Of a stretch of 64,000 nt of DNA, positions 22,735 through 33,355 are shown piece by piece. A program made the translations under genes and the position numbers. The DNA is from Erinaceus europaeus (taxonomy: Eukaryota; Chordata; Mammalia; Eulipotyphla; Erinaceidae). Numbering within the stretch: position 1 is the stretch's first letter; every line of letters begins with the position of its first letter. The notes beneath the pieces were generated by a model. That model saw only the letters and a list, made by a program, of their open reading frames with translations, had not been told where the DNA came from and did not search any database. The DNA is taken from the NCBI RefSeq assembly GCF_950295315.1, contig NC_080170.1, positions 97,773,971 through 97,837,970 of the forward strand, in the 5' to 3' direction.

Positions 22735-22950
22735 TTATTTGTTTATTTTCCCTTTTGTTGCCCCTTTTTTTTAATTGTTGTTGTAGTTATTCTTGTTGTT
22801 GTGATTGATGTTGTCATTGTTGGCTAGGACAGAGAGAAATGGAGAGAGGAGGGGAAGACGCAGAGGGGGAGAGAAAAGCGACTCCCCTGGCTTAGGCCAG
22901 TCCTTGTGCTTCACGCCATGTGTGCCCACTGCGCTACTGCTCGACTCCCA
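22735..22950 (-). mobile_element. SINE with internal deletion
   Basis: Young-form tail and CT-rich middle are intact (CCTCCTCTCTCCATTTCTCT). The sequence then jumps from GAGAAAAGCGACTCCCCTGG to the tRNA-like head, removing about 90 bases including most of the core and box B. Confidence 0.8.
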
Positions 22951-25515
22951 AACTTTTTTTTTAGTTAATTATAAATACCCACTCTATGTAATCATAAAAG
23001 TACCATGAAGGATCCCCCCCGCCCCCAGCCTATGCACGTTTATCCTTTCCGAACTCTGTGCCATGCATTGCTGCTTTTTCCTCAGTCTATTTACTTTGCC
23101 CTTCTGCAGGATAAATAGGTAGTCACCTTCTGTTTCTTTGTGGCACCATGAGGGTAATTCTTTTTTTTAATTTTTATTTATTTATTTATTTATTTTTTTG
23201 AGGGTAATTCTTATAAGTTAATGTTTCAAAGCAAAAAGAAGCAACAAAAATGTTAGTGCAGTGCTAGCAAGGGAAATAAGTTTTATTTTGGAGATAACAG
23301 ATGGGTGTTTGTAACAACTGCCTGAATCAAGACACTTCAGTGGGCATGAGAGCAGGATGCCCTCTTAAGATCTCTTATGTAGCCCTTGAAAAGAGAGGTA
23401 CAGAATTTGGATGGCTGATGCCATTCTCAAAAGTCATGAGCAGTATTCTTTGGCCACACTGCACCAGTCTAAATGCAATAGAAACTTCTCTGTGAACAGA
23501 ATATTCAACTACTATCTTGTTTGTACCACTCAGAATCCTTTCTGCCTATTCTAAAACCACTCAGATACAGATGAGTCTATTTCAGAGAAAGAAGCAGCAT
23601 ACCAAGCCTTCTTTTAAGTTAGAAAAATCTATACTGGGATAAATATTTCAACAACTACTATTATACTGATATGGTAGTACTTTATTCAGTGTAGTAGATA
23701 GAAATGACTTCAGCCCAGTACATTTTCTTGAAAGCCCAAGTTATCTTTATTTGCTGCAGCTTTATATCTTAATCATTTGGGATGAAAGTCATTCTAAAGT
23801 GAATTATATAATGGCTTACCTTTCTAAACAGAACATAATGATCATTACATACTCATTTTATTAATGATCGAATGCTATCAGAATGAAGAATAAATATTTG
23901 GAGTTGTAGTAAAGCAGTATTTATAGTCTGAAGTGAACAGATCCCTTTCAGTGAATCATTAGTACAATTTCATGCCATGATGTGTGAGAATACCATTCAA
24001 TAAAAAGTTGAAAGGTTAATTGTTAAGTCTTGGCGTTAATATTGAAATGCAAACAACATAGAAATGCTTACTTTATGAGACCAAATTCCTCTGCTGCTTA
24101 AAAGTGCCTCTGAGGTAGCTTCAAATTTCCCCTTAAAATTAAAGAAGATGGTTTGAAGTGAGAATTACTGATATAAAAAAAAAAGGTTCCCAAATGGAAG
24201 ATGCCTTTTGATTTTCTATTGTTTTCTATTTGATTATGTTCAAAGACAGCAGGCAGTGAAAATATTCTGTCTTTCTTAGAGTTGCATTCATTTGTCAGTT
24301 ATATCTCAATGGCATTGTATCACCTTGAAGGACAAGACTTGTTATGATGCTATCCCAACAAATCTGCTGCAGACTTCAAACTTCAAGGTAAATTAAAATT
24401 TTTAAGAAAGTTTTTCTCATGCAATATATTTATCCAGCTGGTAATAATGTAGCACTCATTGATTTACCACACTCATTCATAAATATTTCTTCCAGACTCA
24501 TTCCTCTTTTCCTGTCCATACCTCTGGTTTGATTTACAAGGTCAAGACATTTCTGTTGAACAAAACTGCTCTCTTTTGTACTTAGTGGGAGATAATCTTA
24601 GGGAAACAAACAGAAGTAGCCATTTTATCAGAAGCAACTGTAACATAACAAGTAATAGCTGTTATCTTTTTATCCGACTCTAACTCTGTCTTTGCTACTT
24701 ATCTGAAAACCTGTCAAATTCTCATTATCAAAAAAGATTTACTTTTTAAATAGCACTGAAAAGTGGACTTTCAAAAGAATATTCTGTGGTGCTAACTAGT
24801 AATAGCTTTTTCTCTGATCTCCTTACCCTCTTAACTGAGAGACAGATAAAACCCTATCATCCACTTCATTTTCTCTAACTCTTTTCTCCTGTCATTTTTT
24901 AAAATTAAGAAAAAAAAAAAAAGAGAGAGAGAGAGAGAAGAAGGAAGAAAGGAAATAGTTGGCACCACATTAAGGACACAAAGCTGAGAAAAATGTAGGT
25001 TCCTAAAATGTTTAAGCAAGATGGAAATCATCTGTTTTTGGGAACTGCTTAACAGAATTTAGCTGGCACATTAGTTACTCAAATTACCTTTTGCTTTTAT
25101 CGCACAGACAATATACAGCTGAATTGTTAAATGGTGTGCACTTTTTTCCCCTAAGGGCTAGATTGGACACTTAATCAGGTCAATAATTATTCACACATTA
25201 GCACAGTCTTTTTCTTAAAGTGTAACGGTTACTCACTGGGTATAGAGTCATTATTACTGATTAGCAGGAAATTATTTTTGCGCATCAGTGGTTCATGTGA
25301 AAACAGCTAAATTTATTATGCTGAATTTCTTAATAGTTGGACCGTGTGAAAACTCTGTTGTTACTGTTGTGATTAAATCTATATGTATATACCAGTAGAT
25401 AGCTATAAGAAAGCTACACTGCAGAGTTACTCTTACAGTTGAATTTTAATACTAACAGGCTTGATTTTCTGCAATTTAAAGACAGCTGTACTGCTCTCAT
25501 ATCTAATAATTAAAA
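22951..25515. other. Unique, repeat-poor DNA with candidate exon and conserved-looking segments
   Basis: The longest repeat-free stretch of the window. It lacks SINEs and L1 for about 2.5 kb and includes the splice-bounded open frame at 24280-24387 (separate entry). A block at 25085-25500 is rich in TAAT/ATTA motifs (AATCAGGTCAATAATTATTC, GATTAGCAGGAAATTA). A poor repeat load can mark constrained sequence, but no comparison is available. Confidence 0.4.
24280..24387 (+). other. Candidate 108-nt internal exon (unverified)
   Basis: Preceded by a pyrimidine-rich acceptor (TTCTGTCTTTCTTAG, ending 24279) and followed by a donor-like GTAAAT at 24388. One frame is open for all 36 codons and the length is divisible by three; the other two contain stops. 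The predicted peptide matches nothing I recognise. Splice-like sequences are common by chance and an open stretch of 36 codons is not rare, so confidence is low. Confidence 0.18.
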
Positions 25516-25516
25516 A

Positions 25517-25555
25517 TGGGGAGACCAGTAGTGGTGCACCTGGTTAAGCTCACAT
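25517..25555 (+). mobile_element. SINE head fragment
   Basis: GGGGAGACCAGTAGTGGTGC then ACCTGGTTAAGCTCACATGT matches only the first 40 bases of the SINE head. The rest is missing, so this is a 3'-truncated or deleted copy. Confidence 0.7.
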
Positions 25556-25915
25556 GTTGCAATTAAAAATAACATAAATATTATCAAATATAATGTTAGT
25601 ATTCAAATATTTCAAACTCTACAATGGCTATGTATAACTGATTTGCTTATGTCCATATTTAAATAAGGTCAAAACATTGCATTTATTTTGATGTATCCTG
25701 TCCTACTAACTTTTGCTCTTGTAATTTCTTTGTTCAAAACCAGATTGCTTGTATGACTTGATCTAACTCAGACTTATTTCTTTTGGCAAAATCATTTTAT
25801 ATGGGGTGGTATATCTTTTGTAAGAAGTCATATACTATCTAGCTTTCTCTTTTGATATTGTCAGTTAAGGATTTTGTCAACTTCAGTATTTGCTTCATAT
25901 GGGAAAGATAGTTCC
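25556..25915. other. Unique DNA, nothing recognised
   Basis: AT-rich sequence without repeat or coding signal. Confidence 0.45.
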
Positions 25916-25919
25916 TTTT

Positions 25920-26140
25920 TTTTTTTGAAGTCTTTTAATTTTTTTTTGTTGAATAGAGACAGAAGAGATACTGAGAGGGGAAGGTGAGATAAAGAGTGAA
26001 AGAGACAGAGAGAAATCTGCAGCACTGCTTCACCACTTGTGAAACTTTACTCCTGCAGGTGGCAACTAGGGGCTTGAACCCAGGTCCTTGCAGACTGTAA
26101 CGTGTGCACTTAACCAGTTATGCCACCACCTGCCCCCCAA
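25920..26140 (-). mobile_element. Old-type SINE
   Basis: Minus strand: GGGGGGCAGGTGGTGGCATA head, GGGTTCAAGCCCCTAGTTGC box B region, CACCTGCAGGAGTAAAGTTT core and a T-rich (A-tail) left end. Confidence 0.88.
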
Positions 26141-26299
26141 GACAGTTTCTTTATCGGTTCTTAAATAATTGACTAGTTGTCTTTTATGTGTGTGCGCCTG
26201 CATATGTGCATGTGTATGTAAGTGTGTATATATGTATTTTAATGTACTACTGAGGAATAAATCCAGAGCATTGTGTATGTATGAGCAACTTCTTCAGTC

Positions 26300-26435
26300 T
26301 CATCATTTTATTATTTATTTTGGTGGAGGATAGAAACAGACACAGAGAGATCAAAGCATTGTTTCACGATTTACGAGTCTTTGCTGCTCTCCATATTATG
26401 AGTGCTGGCAATTGAGAGTAGGACCTCCATGAATA
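26300..26435 (-). mobile_element. Strongly diverged SINE
   Basis: GGAGGATAGAAACAGACACA and AAAGCATTGTTTCACGATTT correspond to the SINE middle; the head is barely recognisable. Confidence 0.5.
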
Positions 26436-26507
26436 AAAGGTATTCTGTGTACATATGGACTCAAATCCAGAGGCTCTTGATTAATATAGCTTTTTTCAAT
26501 ATCATTT

Positions 26508-26735
26508 GAGGGGTTTGAGGAAATGGCTTAGTCATAGAGCATATGTCTTGTATGTTTGAAGTGCAAGTGCAACGTATGACTGAATGGTGCTTTGGTCTCT
26601 TTCTCATCTGTGAGGGAGGGGACAGAAATATATAGCAGACACCTATAACCCAGAACTGGAAACCATACACATGTATAGATGAATGTGCTCTAATTCATTA
26701 CCCACCCTAGTAAAATTTTTTAAAAAATTAAAAAA
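26508..26735 (+). mobile_element. Diverged SINE, third family
   Basis: AAATGGCTTAGTCATAGAGC resembles a tRNA box A region, and TGCTTTGGTCTCTTTCTCAT matches the third family's tail region (compare GCTGTGGTCTCTTTCATTCT near 6805). The tail is A-rich (TTTTTTAAAAAATTAAAAAA near 26718). Confidence 0.5.
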
Positions 26736-27600
26736 TTAAACAACAAGTGTTGGGGAAGGAATGACAAAATAGTTTCCAACATAAAAAGACACAAATAAGT
26801 TAGAAAAAAATGTATATCATTTTGAGTGGGGATTTAAGAATATTTGACTGTCTTCAATTCATTATAATTTCAAGCTTTTTCATACTCAATTTGTCCATTT
26901 TTGGGTGAGGATATACTTGAAGTTCGCACCTTTACCTTCTGGAGGTGACAACAGTAATCTTTGATTTTTTTTTTTTCTATTGGTTACAGTCCTTTCCAGG
27001 ATCATTTTCAGCTTTTCCTCTTGCAAACTTGGAATGCTTTTTTTTAAAATATAAAATAAGTTTTAGAGACTACAAAATATAAAGTATAGGATTTTGGGAG
27101 GGTGTGTGATCACTTAACCAACTGATGAAATGGTTTTGGGAACTTTTCTCATTTTAGTGGAAAAGTATGAATATCTTAAGAGACTAACATGAATTTATCA
27201 TGACATTTTTAATTATAATTTATCATGATGGAGCTCCAGTTGACTTTGTTGATCTCATAATCACATATTTAATTTTTTATAACACAACTTTTATACATAG
27301 TTGGTTTAATCAATTCATATATTGTATTTTTTCTTCAATTTATTTGTCTTCAATTTAAATTCCATCAAGATTCCCAGTGAAATCACTTTGATTTATCCAC
27401 CCGATATTTTTTGTTGTTACTTAGCTAAGCAGTTAAATAAATTAGTTTGATTTTGCATCTGAATTTGAGTAAATTATAAATTTTATACTTTAATATAATT
27501 TTATCTTTCAATGATAAAATATTTATATGGTACAAGACATATTTATGTGGCAAACACATTCACAGAAGTATGGGTCCTTCAATTTATTCCCCCTTTTAAA
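26736..27600. other. Unique AT-rich DNA
   Basis: No repeat family member or coding frame recognised; several T runs. Confidence 0.45.
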
Positions 27601-27604
27601 AAAT

Positions 27605-27815
27605 TTCCCCCTTTATTTACTTTATTTATTTGATAAAGACAGGCAGAAATTGAAAGAAAAGGGGATATTGAAAAGGAGAGAGAGATAGACAGCTGCAGCA
27701 TGGCTTCACCACTTGTGAAGCTTTCCTCCTGCAGGTGGGACTGGGAGCTTGAACCTGGGTCCTTTTGCACATTGTAGCATATGCACTCAACTAGCTGTGC
27801 TACTACCCAGCACCA
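27605..27815 (-). mobile_element. Old-type SINE
   Basis: Minus strand copy with GGTTCAAGCTCCCAGTCCCA, CACCTGCAGGAGGAAAGCTT and a TTTATTTATTTGATAAAGAC left end. Directly followed by a second SINE in the same orientation. Confidence 0.88.
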
Positions 27816-27829
27816 TTCTTCTTTTTTAA

Positions 27830-28037
27830 AAAATTAATTAATTAATTAATTGTTACTGGGTAGAGACAGAGAGAAATTGAGAAGGGTGGGAGAAATGAAG
27901 GAAACAGAGAGACACCTGCAGACTTGCTTTACCATTTGTAAAGCTTTCTTCCTGCAGGGGGGGCCCAGGGCCTTGAACCTGGGTCCTTGCGCACTATAAT
28001 GTGTGTGCTTAACCACGTGTACAACCACCTGGCCCCC
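27830..28037 (-). mobile_element. Old-type SINE
   Basis: GGGGGCCAGGTGGTTGTACA head, GGTTCAAGGCCCTGGGCCCC and GCAGGAAGAAAGCTTTACAA core. Left end is an AATT-repeat (27833-27851) derived from its tail. Confidence 0.88.
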
Positions 28038-28142
28038 TTCTTTTCCTTATACTTAAACATCATACTAACTTTAAGACTTATCCTTGCTTTTTGAAACTTA
28101 ACAAATACATGTTCCTGTGACTTCTTATAATTTTATTTTATT

Positions 28143-28355
28143 TTTTTGCCTCCAGGGTTATTGCTTGGGGCTCGGTGCCGGCACGAAGGAAACCACTACT
28201 CATGAAGGCCATTTCTCTATTTTATTGGCTAGGACAGAGAGTGAGAGAGGAGGGGGAGAAAAAGATGGACACAAGCAAACCTGCTTCACTGCTTGTGAAG
28301 CGACTGCTCTGCAGTTGGGGAACCAGGATCCTTGTGCAGGTCTGCCTCGGTAGTA
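28143..28355 (-). mobile_element. Long-form SINE, head partly deleted
   Basis: The 3' hairpin domain is well preserved (TTGCCTCCAGGGTTATTGCT at 28146). The body follows, and the copy ends near 28350 within the tRNA-like head. It is the third of three minus-strand SINEs in a row from 27605. Confidence 0.82.
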
Positions 28356-28359
28356 TGTA

Positions 28360-28760
28360 CCTTCTAAATTTGGGGTGTTTTGCTATACAGTAAAAGCTCA
28401 CATTAAGAATAATAGCTTTTTTTCCATGAAATTTTGCAAATAATTTTCCCAGTTTGTATATTTCCTTTATAAATAGTTAAATAACTGAGTATTTTTCTTT
28501 GCATTTCTACCTTTTTTCAACTTCTCTCAATGCTGTGATATTATTTCATTTTTTTCTGCACAACAAACATGATTTTAAATAGTATCAATCACAGTGAAAC
28601 TTTGATTTTATGTTCTTTAACTATACATCAAAGATATTTTCCCAAGATTTTACATTGTGCTTAAACTATAACCTTTCTTATGTTTTCTGTCTACATTTTG
28701 CATCGTTTTTGAATTGACTCTCAATTTGATTGTTCAGTGATATTAGATTATGTTTTTGAC
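28360..28760. other. Unique DNA, nothing recognised
   Basis: AT-rich with no recognised feature. Confidence 0.45.
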
Positions 28761-28779
28761 ATTTTACTTATTTTTATCC

Positions 28780-29010
28780 ATTTATTTATTTATTTATTAT
28801 TGCTACCAGCGTTATTGTTGAGGCTCTGTGCCTGTGTGATGAATTCACTCTATTGGAAACCATTTTTGTGTTTCTCTTCCTTCTCTTCCTCCTCTTCCTC
28901 CTTCGTCTTCATCAAAAAGATACAGATGTTGAGAGCAAGGGAGGAAAATAGAAAGGGAGAAAGAGAGACTCCTTTAGCACAGTTTTAAGACTCCTTTAAG
29001 ACTGTTTTAA
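28780..29010 (-). mobile_element. Diverged long-form SINE
   Basis: ATTGCTACCAGCGTTATTGT is a decayed hairpin domain. A CTTCTTCCTC-type low-complexity expansion (28876-28912) lies in the middle and the body continues to the ACCTGTAGGGGAGAAGCTTC core near 29030. The head is not recognisable. Confidence 0.65.
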
Positions 29011-29059
29011 GAAGCTTCTCCCCTACAGGTGGAGACCAAGGGATTGAAATGTTCTTTTT

Positions 29060-29252
29060 TGTTTCATTAATTAGTTTGTAGAACCTGGGTCTCAAACGTG
29101 CAGTTTCACAATTCTGGGCTGTTTTTTTTCCACTCAGAGAAACACAGAGAGTGAGAGATTGAGAGGTAGAGATATCACAGCACCAGGAGCTTTCTCCAGT
29201 GCCACAGTCCTTTCCATGTGCTGCCAGGACTCAAACCTGAGCTGCATGTACA
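29060..29252 (-). mobile_element. Diverged SINE, third family, minus strand
   Basis: AGAGAAACACAGAGAGTGAG and CACCAGGAGCTTTCTCCAGT, then AGGACTCAAACCTGAGCTGC, are the reverse of the family seen at 6705. Confidence 0.5.
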
Positions 29253-29254
29253 AG

Positions 29255-29442
29255 AGTAAGGTGGAGGCAGACCAAGTTGAGCTTACAAATTACTGTGCGC
29301 AAGAGTTCAAATGCTTGGGTCCCCATGTGCAAGGGGGATGCTTCACAAGCAATGAAACAGGTCTGCATGTATTTCTTCCCTCCCCTTTCTCCCTTCCCCT
29401 CTCAATTTCTCTCTATTTTATTAAAAATAAAATTAAATAAGA
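29255..29442 (+). mobile_element. Old SINE, plus strand
   Basis: AAGAGTTCAAATGCTTGGGT (box B region), CAAGCAATGAAACAGGTCTG, CTCAATTTCTCTCTATTTTA and an A-rich tail. It lies head-to-head with the preceding minus-strand repeat. Confidence 0.75.
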
Positions 29443-30355
29443 TAAAAAATACAGAAGGGGAGGTAAAATGTCTGATATGCTATCTGGTGAATATTTATTC
29501 AGTTTCTGAAATAGTTCTTTTTATAGTATTTCTATTTGGTGGCTATAATTATCATTTCTTTAAGGACAAAAAATTGTGGGTTTCTTTGTTGTACATATTT
29601 CTATTTTCATGTTTCATATTAGAGACTTTCTACAATTGTCTGGTGGTTCTTTGTCTCTCATTTATTTTCAGAGTAGTTTTAAGAGTTTGCTTGAACTTTT
29701 TTTTTTTTCCTACTCAGAAGGGCAGGTTTCATAATGAACACTATCTGTAAGAGTGCTTTGACTTTTTGTCTTTGAGGAATACTCTTACTATCAGAATGGG
29801 CAGAATGATTTTTTTCCTTTGTTCTGTTTCTTTTCTAGCTAGGTTAGTTACATCTGGAAACTATTAGACAAGGCACCAGGAGAAGGAAGGAACTGGTAAA
29901 TTCTGTGTTTAGTAAATAAATTATCACTTAAATCCCATTGATTAGTACACTACTTATCCCTTCTTTCACCTATACCTTATATGCTCAGGGGATACACTCC
30001 ATTGTTTATCTTTTACATGAAACAAACCCATCACCTTTAGCACAAGTGGCAAAGAGAATTACTTGACTGTTTTGGTTGAGAGAAGAGGACATAGCAGCTC
30101 TTTTTAAAAGACTCACCCACTTATCTTTCTGCTCTGCCTTCCTTACATCTTTATTGAAGTAATTGATTACCCCTGTAATTCCTCAGGCTCCTGTGGTATG
30201 AAACTCCTAGGCTCTTGCTAATCCTCTTTACACACACATTCAAATCTTTCCCATCCAGATCTCTTAAGTCAGTAATAACTGCCTATTTGATTTTCAGGTT
30301 CCCAAATTTAGTTAACCTCTCTACTCTGGGTGGCTTTAATTTTCTTTATGAATGA
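29443..30355. other. Unique DNA, nothing recognised
   Basis: A 157-codon plus-strand frame (29277-29750) runs out of the preceding SINE into AT-rich DNA; its hydrophobic composition is what T-rich sequence gives by chance. Confidence 0.45.
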
Positions 30356-30357
30356 GC

Positions 30358-30358
<1 letters not shown>

Positions 30359-30392
<34 letters not shown>
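30359..30392. repeat. (GT)n microsatellite
   Basis: About 16 perfect GT units. Confidence 0.97.
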
Positions 30393-30394
<2 letters not shown>

Positions 30395-30439
30395 ACAGAA
30401 GGGCTTGTTCATGCTAAATTTTACCTTCTCAGGTCACAT

Positions 30440-30600
30440 TTTCATTTATATGAAGAGTCAAAGAGAAACAGAGAGAAAAGAAGGAGGAGGAGGAGGAGAA
30501 GGAGGAGGAGGAGAGAAACACCACAACACTGAAGTATACAATCCATTGCTGTATTGGGGCTGAAACCTGTGCCACATACATGATAAGGCAGAAAAAAAAT
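30440..30600 (-). mobile_element. Diverged SINE with (GGA)n expansion
   Basis: The body contains AAGAGAAACAGAGAGAAAAG, then an expanded GGA run (30482-30512), then a decayed core and head (TTGGGGCTGAAACCTGTGCC). Confidence 0.55.
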
Positions 30601-30754
30601 CACTGCCAGATATCTAGAACAGCATTTGAGATAAGTCTTCACCTATGAGTTATCTCACATAACTAACATGTGATAAGAGAACCTAGTTATTTTAAAACCC
30701 TGTAACTAGTTACAGAAGTGAGGAATGTGAAAGTTGTTTTATTTATTATTTTTT

Positions 30755-31040
30755 TAAATATTGGGGCTCAAGGGTTTCACTGGGGCCTGGTACCTGCACG
30801 GTGAATGTACTGTTCCCAGAAGCCATTTTTCCTCTTCCCCTATCAGTTTTTAAATTTAAATTTTAGTTTTAGTAAAATAGAGAAAAATTGAGAGGGAAGG
30901 GAGAAAAGAGAAGGAAAGTGATATATATCAGTTTCCTAGCTTGGAAAGCATCCCTCTTGCAGGTGGGGACCGGGGTATTTGAACCCCAGTCCTTGTGCGT
31001 GATAAGTTGTGCGCTCAACTTGGTCTGCCTCCTCCTTATT
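30755..31040 (-). mobile_element. Old long-form SINE
   Basis: Hairpin domain TCAAGGGTTTCACTGGGGCC to CCCAGAAGCCATTTTTCCTC (30768-30834), SINE body, CACCTGCAAGAGGGATGCTT core and a head ending near 31035. Confidence 0.75.
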
Positions 31041-31129
31041 CCTGAAATGTATATTTTGAATAACTTTATTTCATTGCTGTGTATGTATATTTCACCTGAT
31101 ACTAGGTCCTTAATTTCATTTTTTAAATA

Positions 31130-32060
31130 TTAGTGATTTAATATTAATTTACATAATTATAAAGTAATTATATGGGAGCTTAGTTCCACACTGTGCCCAC
31201 CATCGGAGTTCTGTGACCCCATTCCCTCTATTGGAAATTGCAATCATTCTCCCATGTTCTCAGATCTGGGTTGACTACTATTTTTTTAAAATTTCTTTAT
31301 TGGGCGATTAATGTTTTACAGTTGATGGCAAATACAATAGTTTGTACATGCATAACATTTCTCAGTTTTCCACATAACAGTACAACCCACACTAGGTCCT
31401 CTGTCATCCTTTTCCAGGACCTGTACTCTCCCCCCAACTCCCACACCAGAGTTAACTACTATATCTGTAACTATATGTATTTGTATATATTTGCCCATTT
31501 TTTTCTATGTTCCTGTCTTTTCTTTCTTTTTTTTAAAGAAATTATTTATTTATTTATTCTTTTTGTTGCCCTTGTTTTTTTTTTTATTGTTGTAGTTATT
31601 ATTGATGTCATTGTTGTTGGATAGGACAGAGAGAAATGGAGAGAGGAGGGGAAGACAGAGAGGGGGAGAGAAAGACAGACACCTGCAGACCTGCTTCACC
31701 GCCTGTGAAGTAACTCCCCTGCAGGTGGGGAGCCAGGGGCTGGAACCGGGATCCTTCCGCTGGTCCTTGTGCTTAGCGCCACCTGTGCTTAACCCGCTGC
31801 GCTACCACCCGACTCCCTCTGTCTTTTCTTTCTAAGTCATACCTAGAACAATTGCTACTTCCAAACGTCCTTCCCCTTTTCCTCTTCTCTCTCTGAGTCT
31901 TAATGGAGCTCACTGGAGTTTAGAACCCTTTGGTTATCTTTTCCCCTAAACATTTTCCCTCCTCTCTTGGGGGTATGGACCATAGTTCTTTTAGGGGTGC
32001 AGAAGGTGGGAGTTCTGGCTTTTGTAATTGCTTCTCCACTGGACATGGGCATTGGCAGGT
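31130..32060 (-). mobile_element. L1 3' untranslated region(s), minus strand
   Basis: GGAGCTTAGTTCCACACTGT (31176 on) and CACTAGGTCCTCTGTCATCC (31390 on) match L1 3' ends elsewhere in the window. The part after the SINE (31834-32060) contains GGGGTATGGACCATAGTTCT and CTGGACATGGGCATTGGCAG. It parallels GGGAGCATGGACCCAGGGTC and GAACATGGGCATTGACGGGT at 45770-45860. A TTTTTTTAAAATTTCTTTAT start at 31281 suggests two overlapping copies. Confidence 0.75.
31528..31818 (-). mobile_element. Young SINE inside L1 3'UTR
   Basis: Intact head, box B and core on the minus strand; duplication CTGTCTTTTCTTTCT at 31513-31527 and 31819-31833. Confidence 0.95.
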
Positions 32061-32915
32061 CACAGATACTTGATTTCTTCACTTCTTTTCTATATGTGAT
32101 GTAAGAGCAATGGAAATTCAAATTTATAATTTAGTCTGTAGGCAAAAAATTCAGTTGAACTATTACTAAATTTAAGGAGCTACTAAAATAACCAGTAATA
32201 AATACCATATGTTTTTTGGAAAAATTTTTATCTGATGGAAAAATAAAACCTCACATGAGAGGGGTAAACTTTCATTGCTATCCAATGACATAAAGTTATT
32301 TTTTTGTTTTTGAGTATGAATTAGACGTGTGCAACAGGGAGCAAGTGAAAGGTGCAAGGCAAAGGCAAGGTTTGGGTTTTTACTTGTTTATTGCCTACTT
32401 CTGAAAAAAAAAATTCACTCTTTTTGCCTACTGCTTGAAAATGGGCTTGGGTCCTTTGCCACCCGGCTCTACGTTAGGTTTTGTTAGTATAGACTGATGA
32501 GATAATGCAAGAACAAAGGGTTTTCTTTGCTGATTTTGGGGTGCCTGTGGGTCAGGGTTCTGCAGCATGGTAGTCGCATTGCTTGGTTTTTAGTACCACT
32601 GCAGTGTGGAACCAGTTGTCTAGCACCTGTGAAGAGCCTCTTGCATCCAGTTCTCATAACACATGGTAGCCAACAGTACTTCATAACATCCATTAGTTTT
32701 AACTCCGATGTTTTTGTAGTGAGAAGCATCCTCCTGTGAACAGATTTCACTGGGACTTTATAGCATAGACTTCTAGCAAGTTCTGTCAACTAGGCACCAT
32801 AATGGCCAACTGTGCTCTTCAATAGGTCATGCCTGTGTCTCTGAAGGTAATGGCGGAGTGATGGCTGCTCTTAATATTTGCTTTTATAATTTTAAAGTTC
32901 TCTTTGCTTTTTTTT
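32061..32915. other. Unique DNA including a candidate decayed retrocopy
   Basis: No SINE or L1 match. See the separate entry at 32290-32790 for a minus-strand region with protein-like reading. Confidence 0.4.
32290..32790 (-). pseudogene. Possible decayed processed pseudogene, parent unknown
   Basis: On the minus strand one frame from about 32745 to 32440 reads as a protein-like, cysteine-containing sequence (NGCYEVLLATMCYENWMQEA near 32690) ending GGKGPKPIFKQ-stop, interrupted by two in-frame stops. An AATAAA lies about 45 bases past the final stop (near 32390) and an A-rich stretch near 32300 could be a decayed poly(A) tail. A second frame (32484-32789) is also open. I do not recognise the parent gene, and the region could be unique non-coding DNA. 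Confidence 0.25.
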
Positions 32916-32919
32916 TAAA

Positions 32920-33068
32920 AAAGATTTTATTTATTTATTAATGAGAAAGATAAGAGAGAGAGAGAGAAAGAACCAGACAGCACTCTGGTACATGTTCTTC
33001 TGGGGATTGAACTCAGGATCTCAAGCTTGAGAGTCCAGTGCCTTAGCCACTGTGCCACCTCCTAGACC
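32920..33068 (-). mobile_element. Fourth SINE family (GATTGAACTCAGGATCTCAA type)
   Basis: AGATTTTATTTATTTATTAA, a GAGA run, then GGGGATTGAACTCAGGATCT and CCACTGTGCCACCTCCTAGA. On the minus strand this gives a tRNA-like head and a box B-like GAGTTCAATCC. Only one clear copy in the window. Confidence 0.7.
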
Positions 33069-33355
33069 ATTTCTCTTTGCTTTTTTACTAGTCAGTACTT
33101 GTTATTCCAATCCCTCATTCTAATTAATATGATAAGCTATACTAAATTTTCCCTTTTCAAATTATTGTTTGGTTTTCTCTCATGTAAAGTTCATAATAGC
33201 AGGACCCCTTTTTTCAAGTTTTTAGTCCACTTCCCTGCATTACTACTGTTTCTTACCATTAATAAAAATGATTTAAATCTAGTAGTAATGTAGTAATGTA
33301 GCATTGACTATTTTTGAAGATAATTAGTATCTAGAGTAGTAGAATCATAAAAATT
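33069..33355. other. Unique DNA, nothing recognised
   Basis: Short AT-rich segment between repeats. Confidence 0.4.

Noticed and set aside
29277..29750. 157-codon hydrophobic plus-strand frame
   Set aside because: Begins inside a SINE and continues in T-rich DNA; phenylalanine/leucine richness is compositional.
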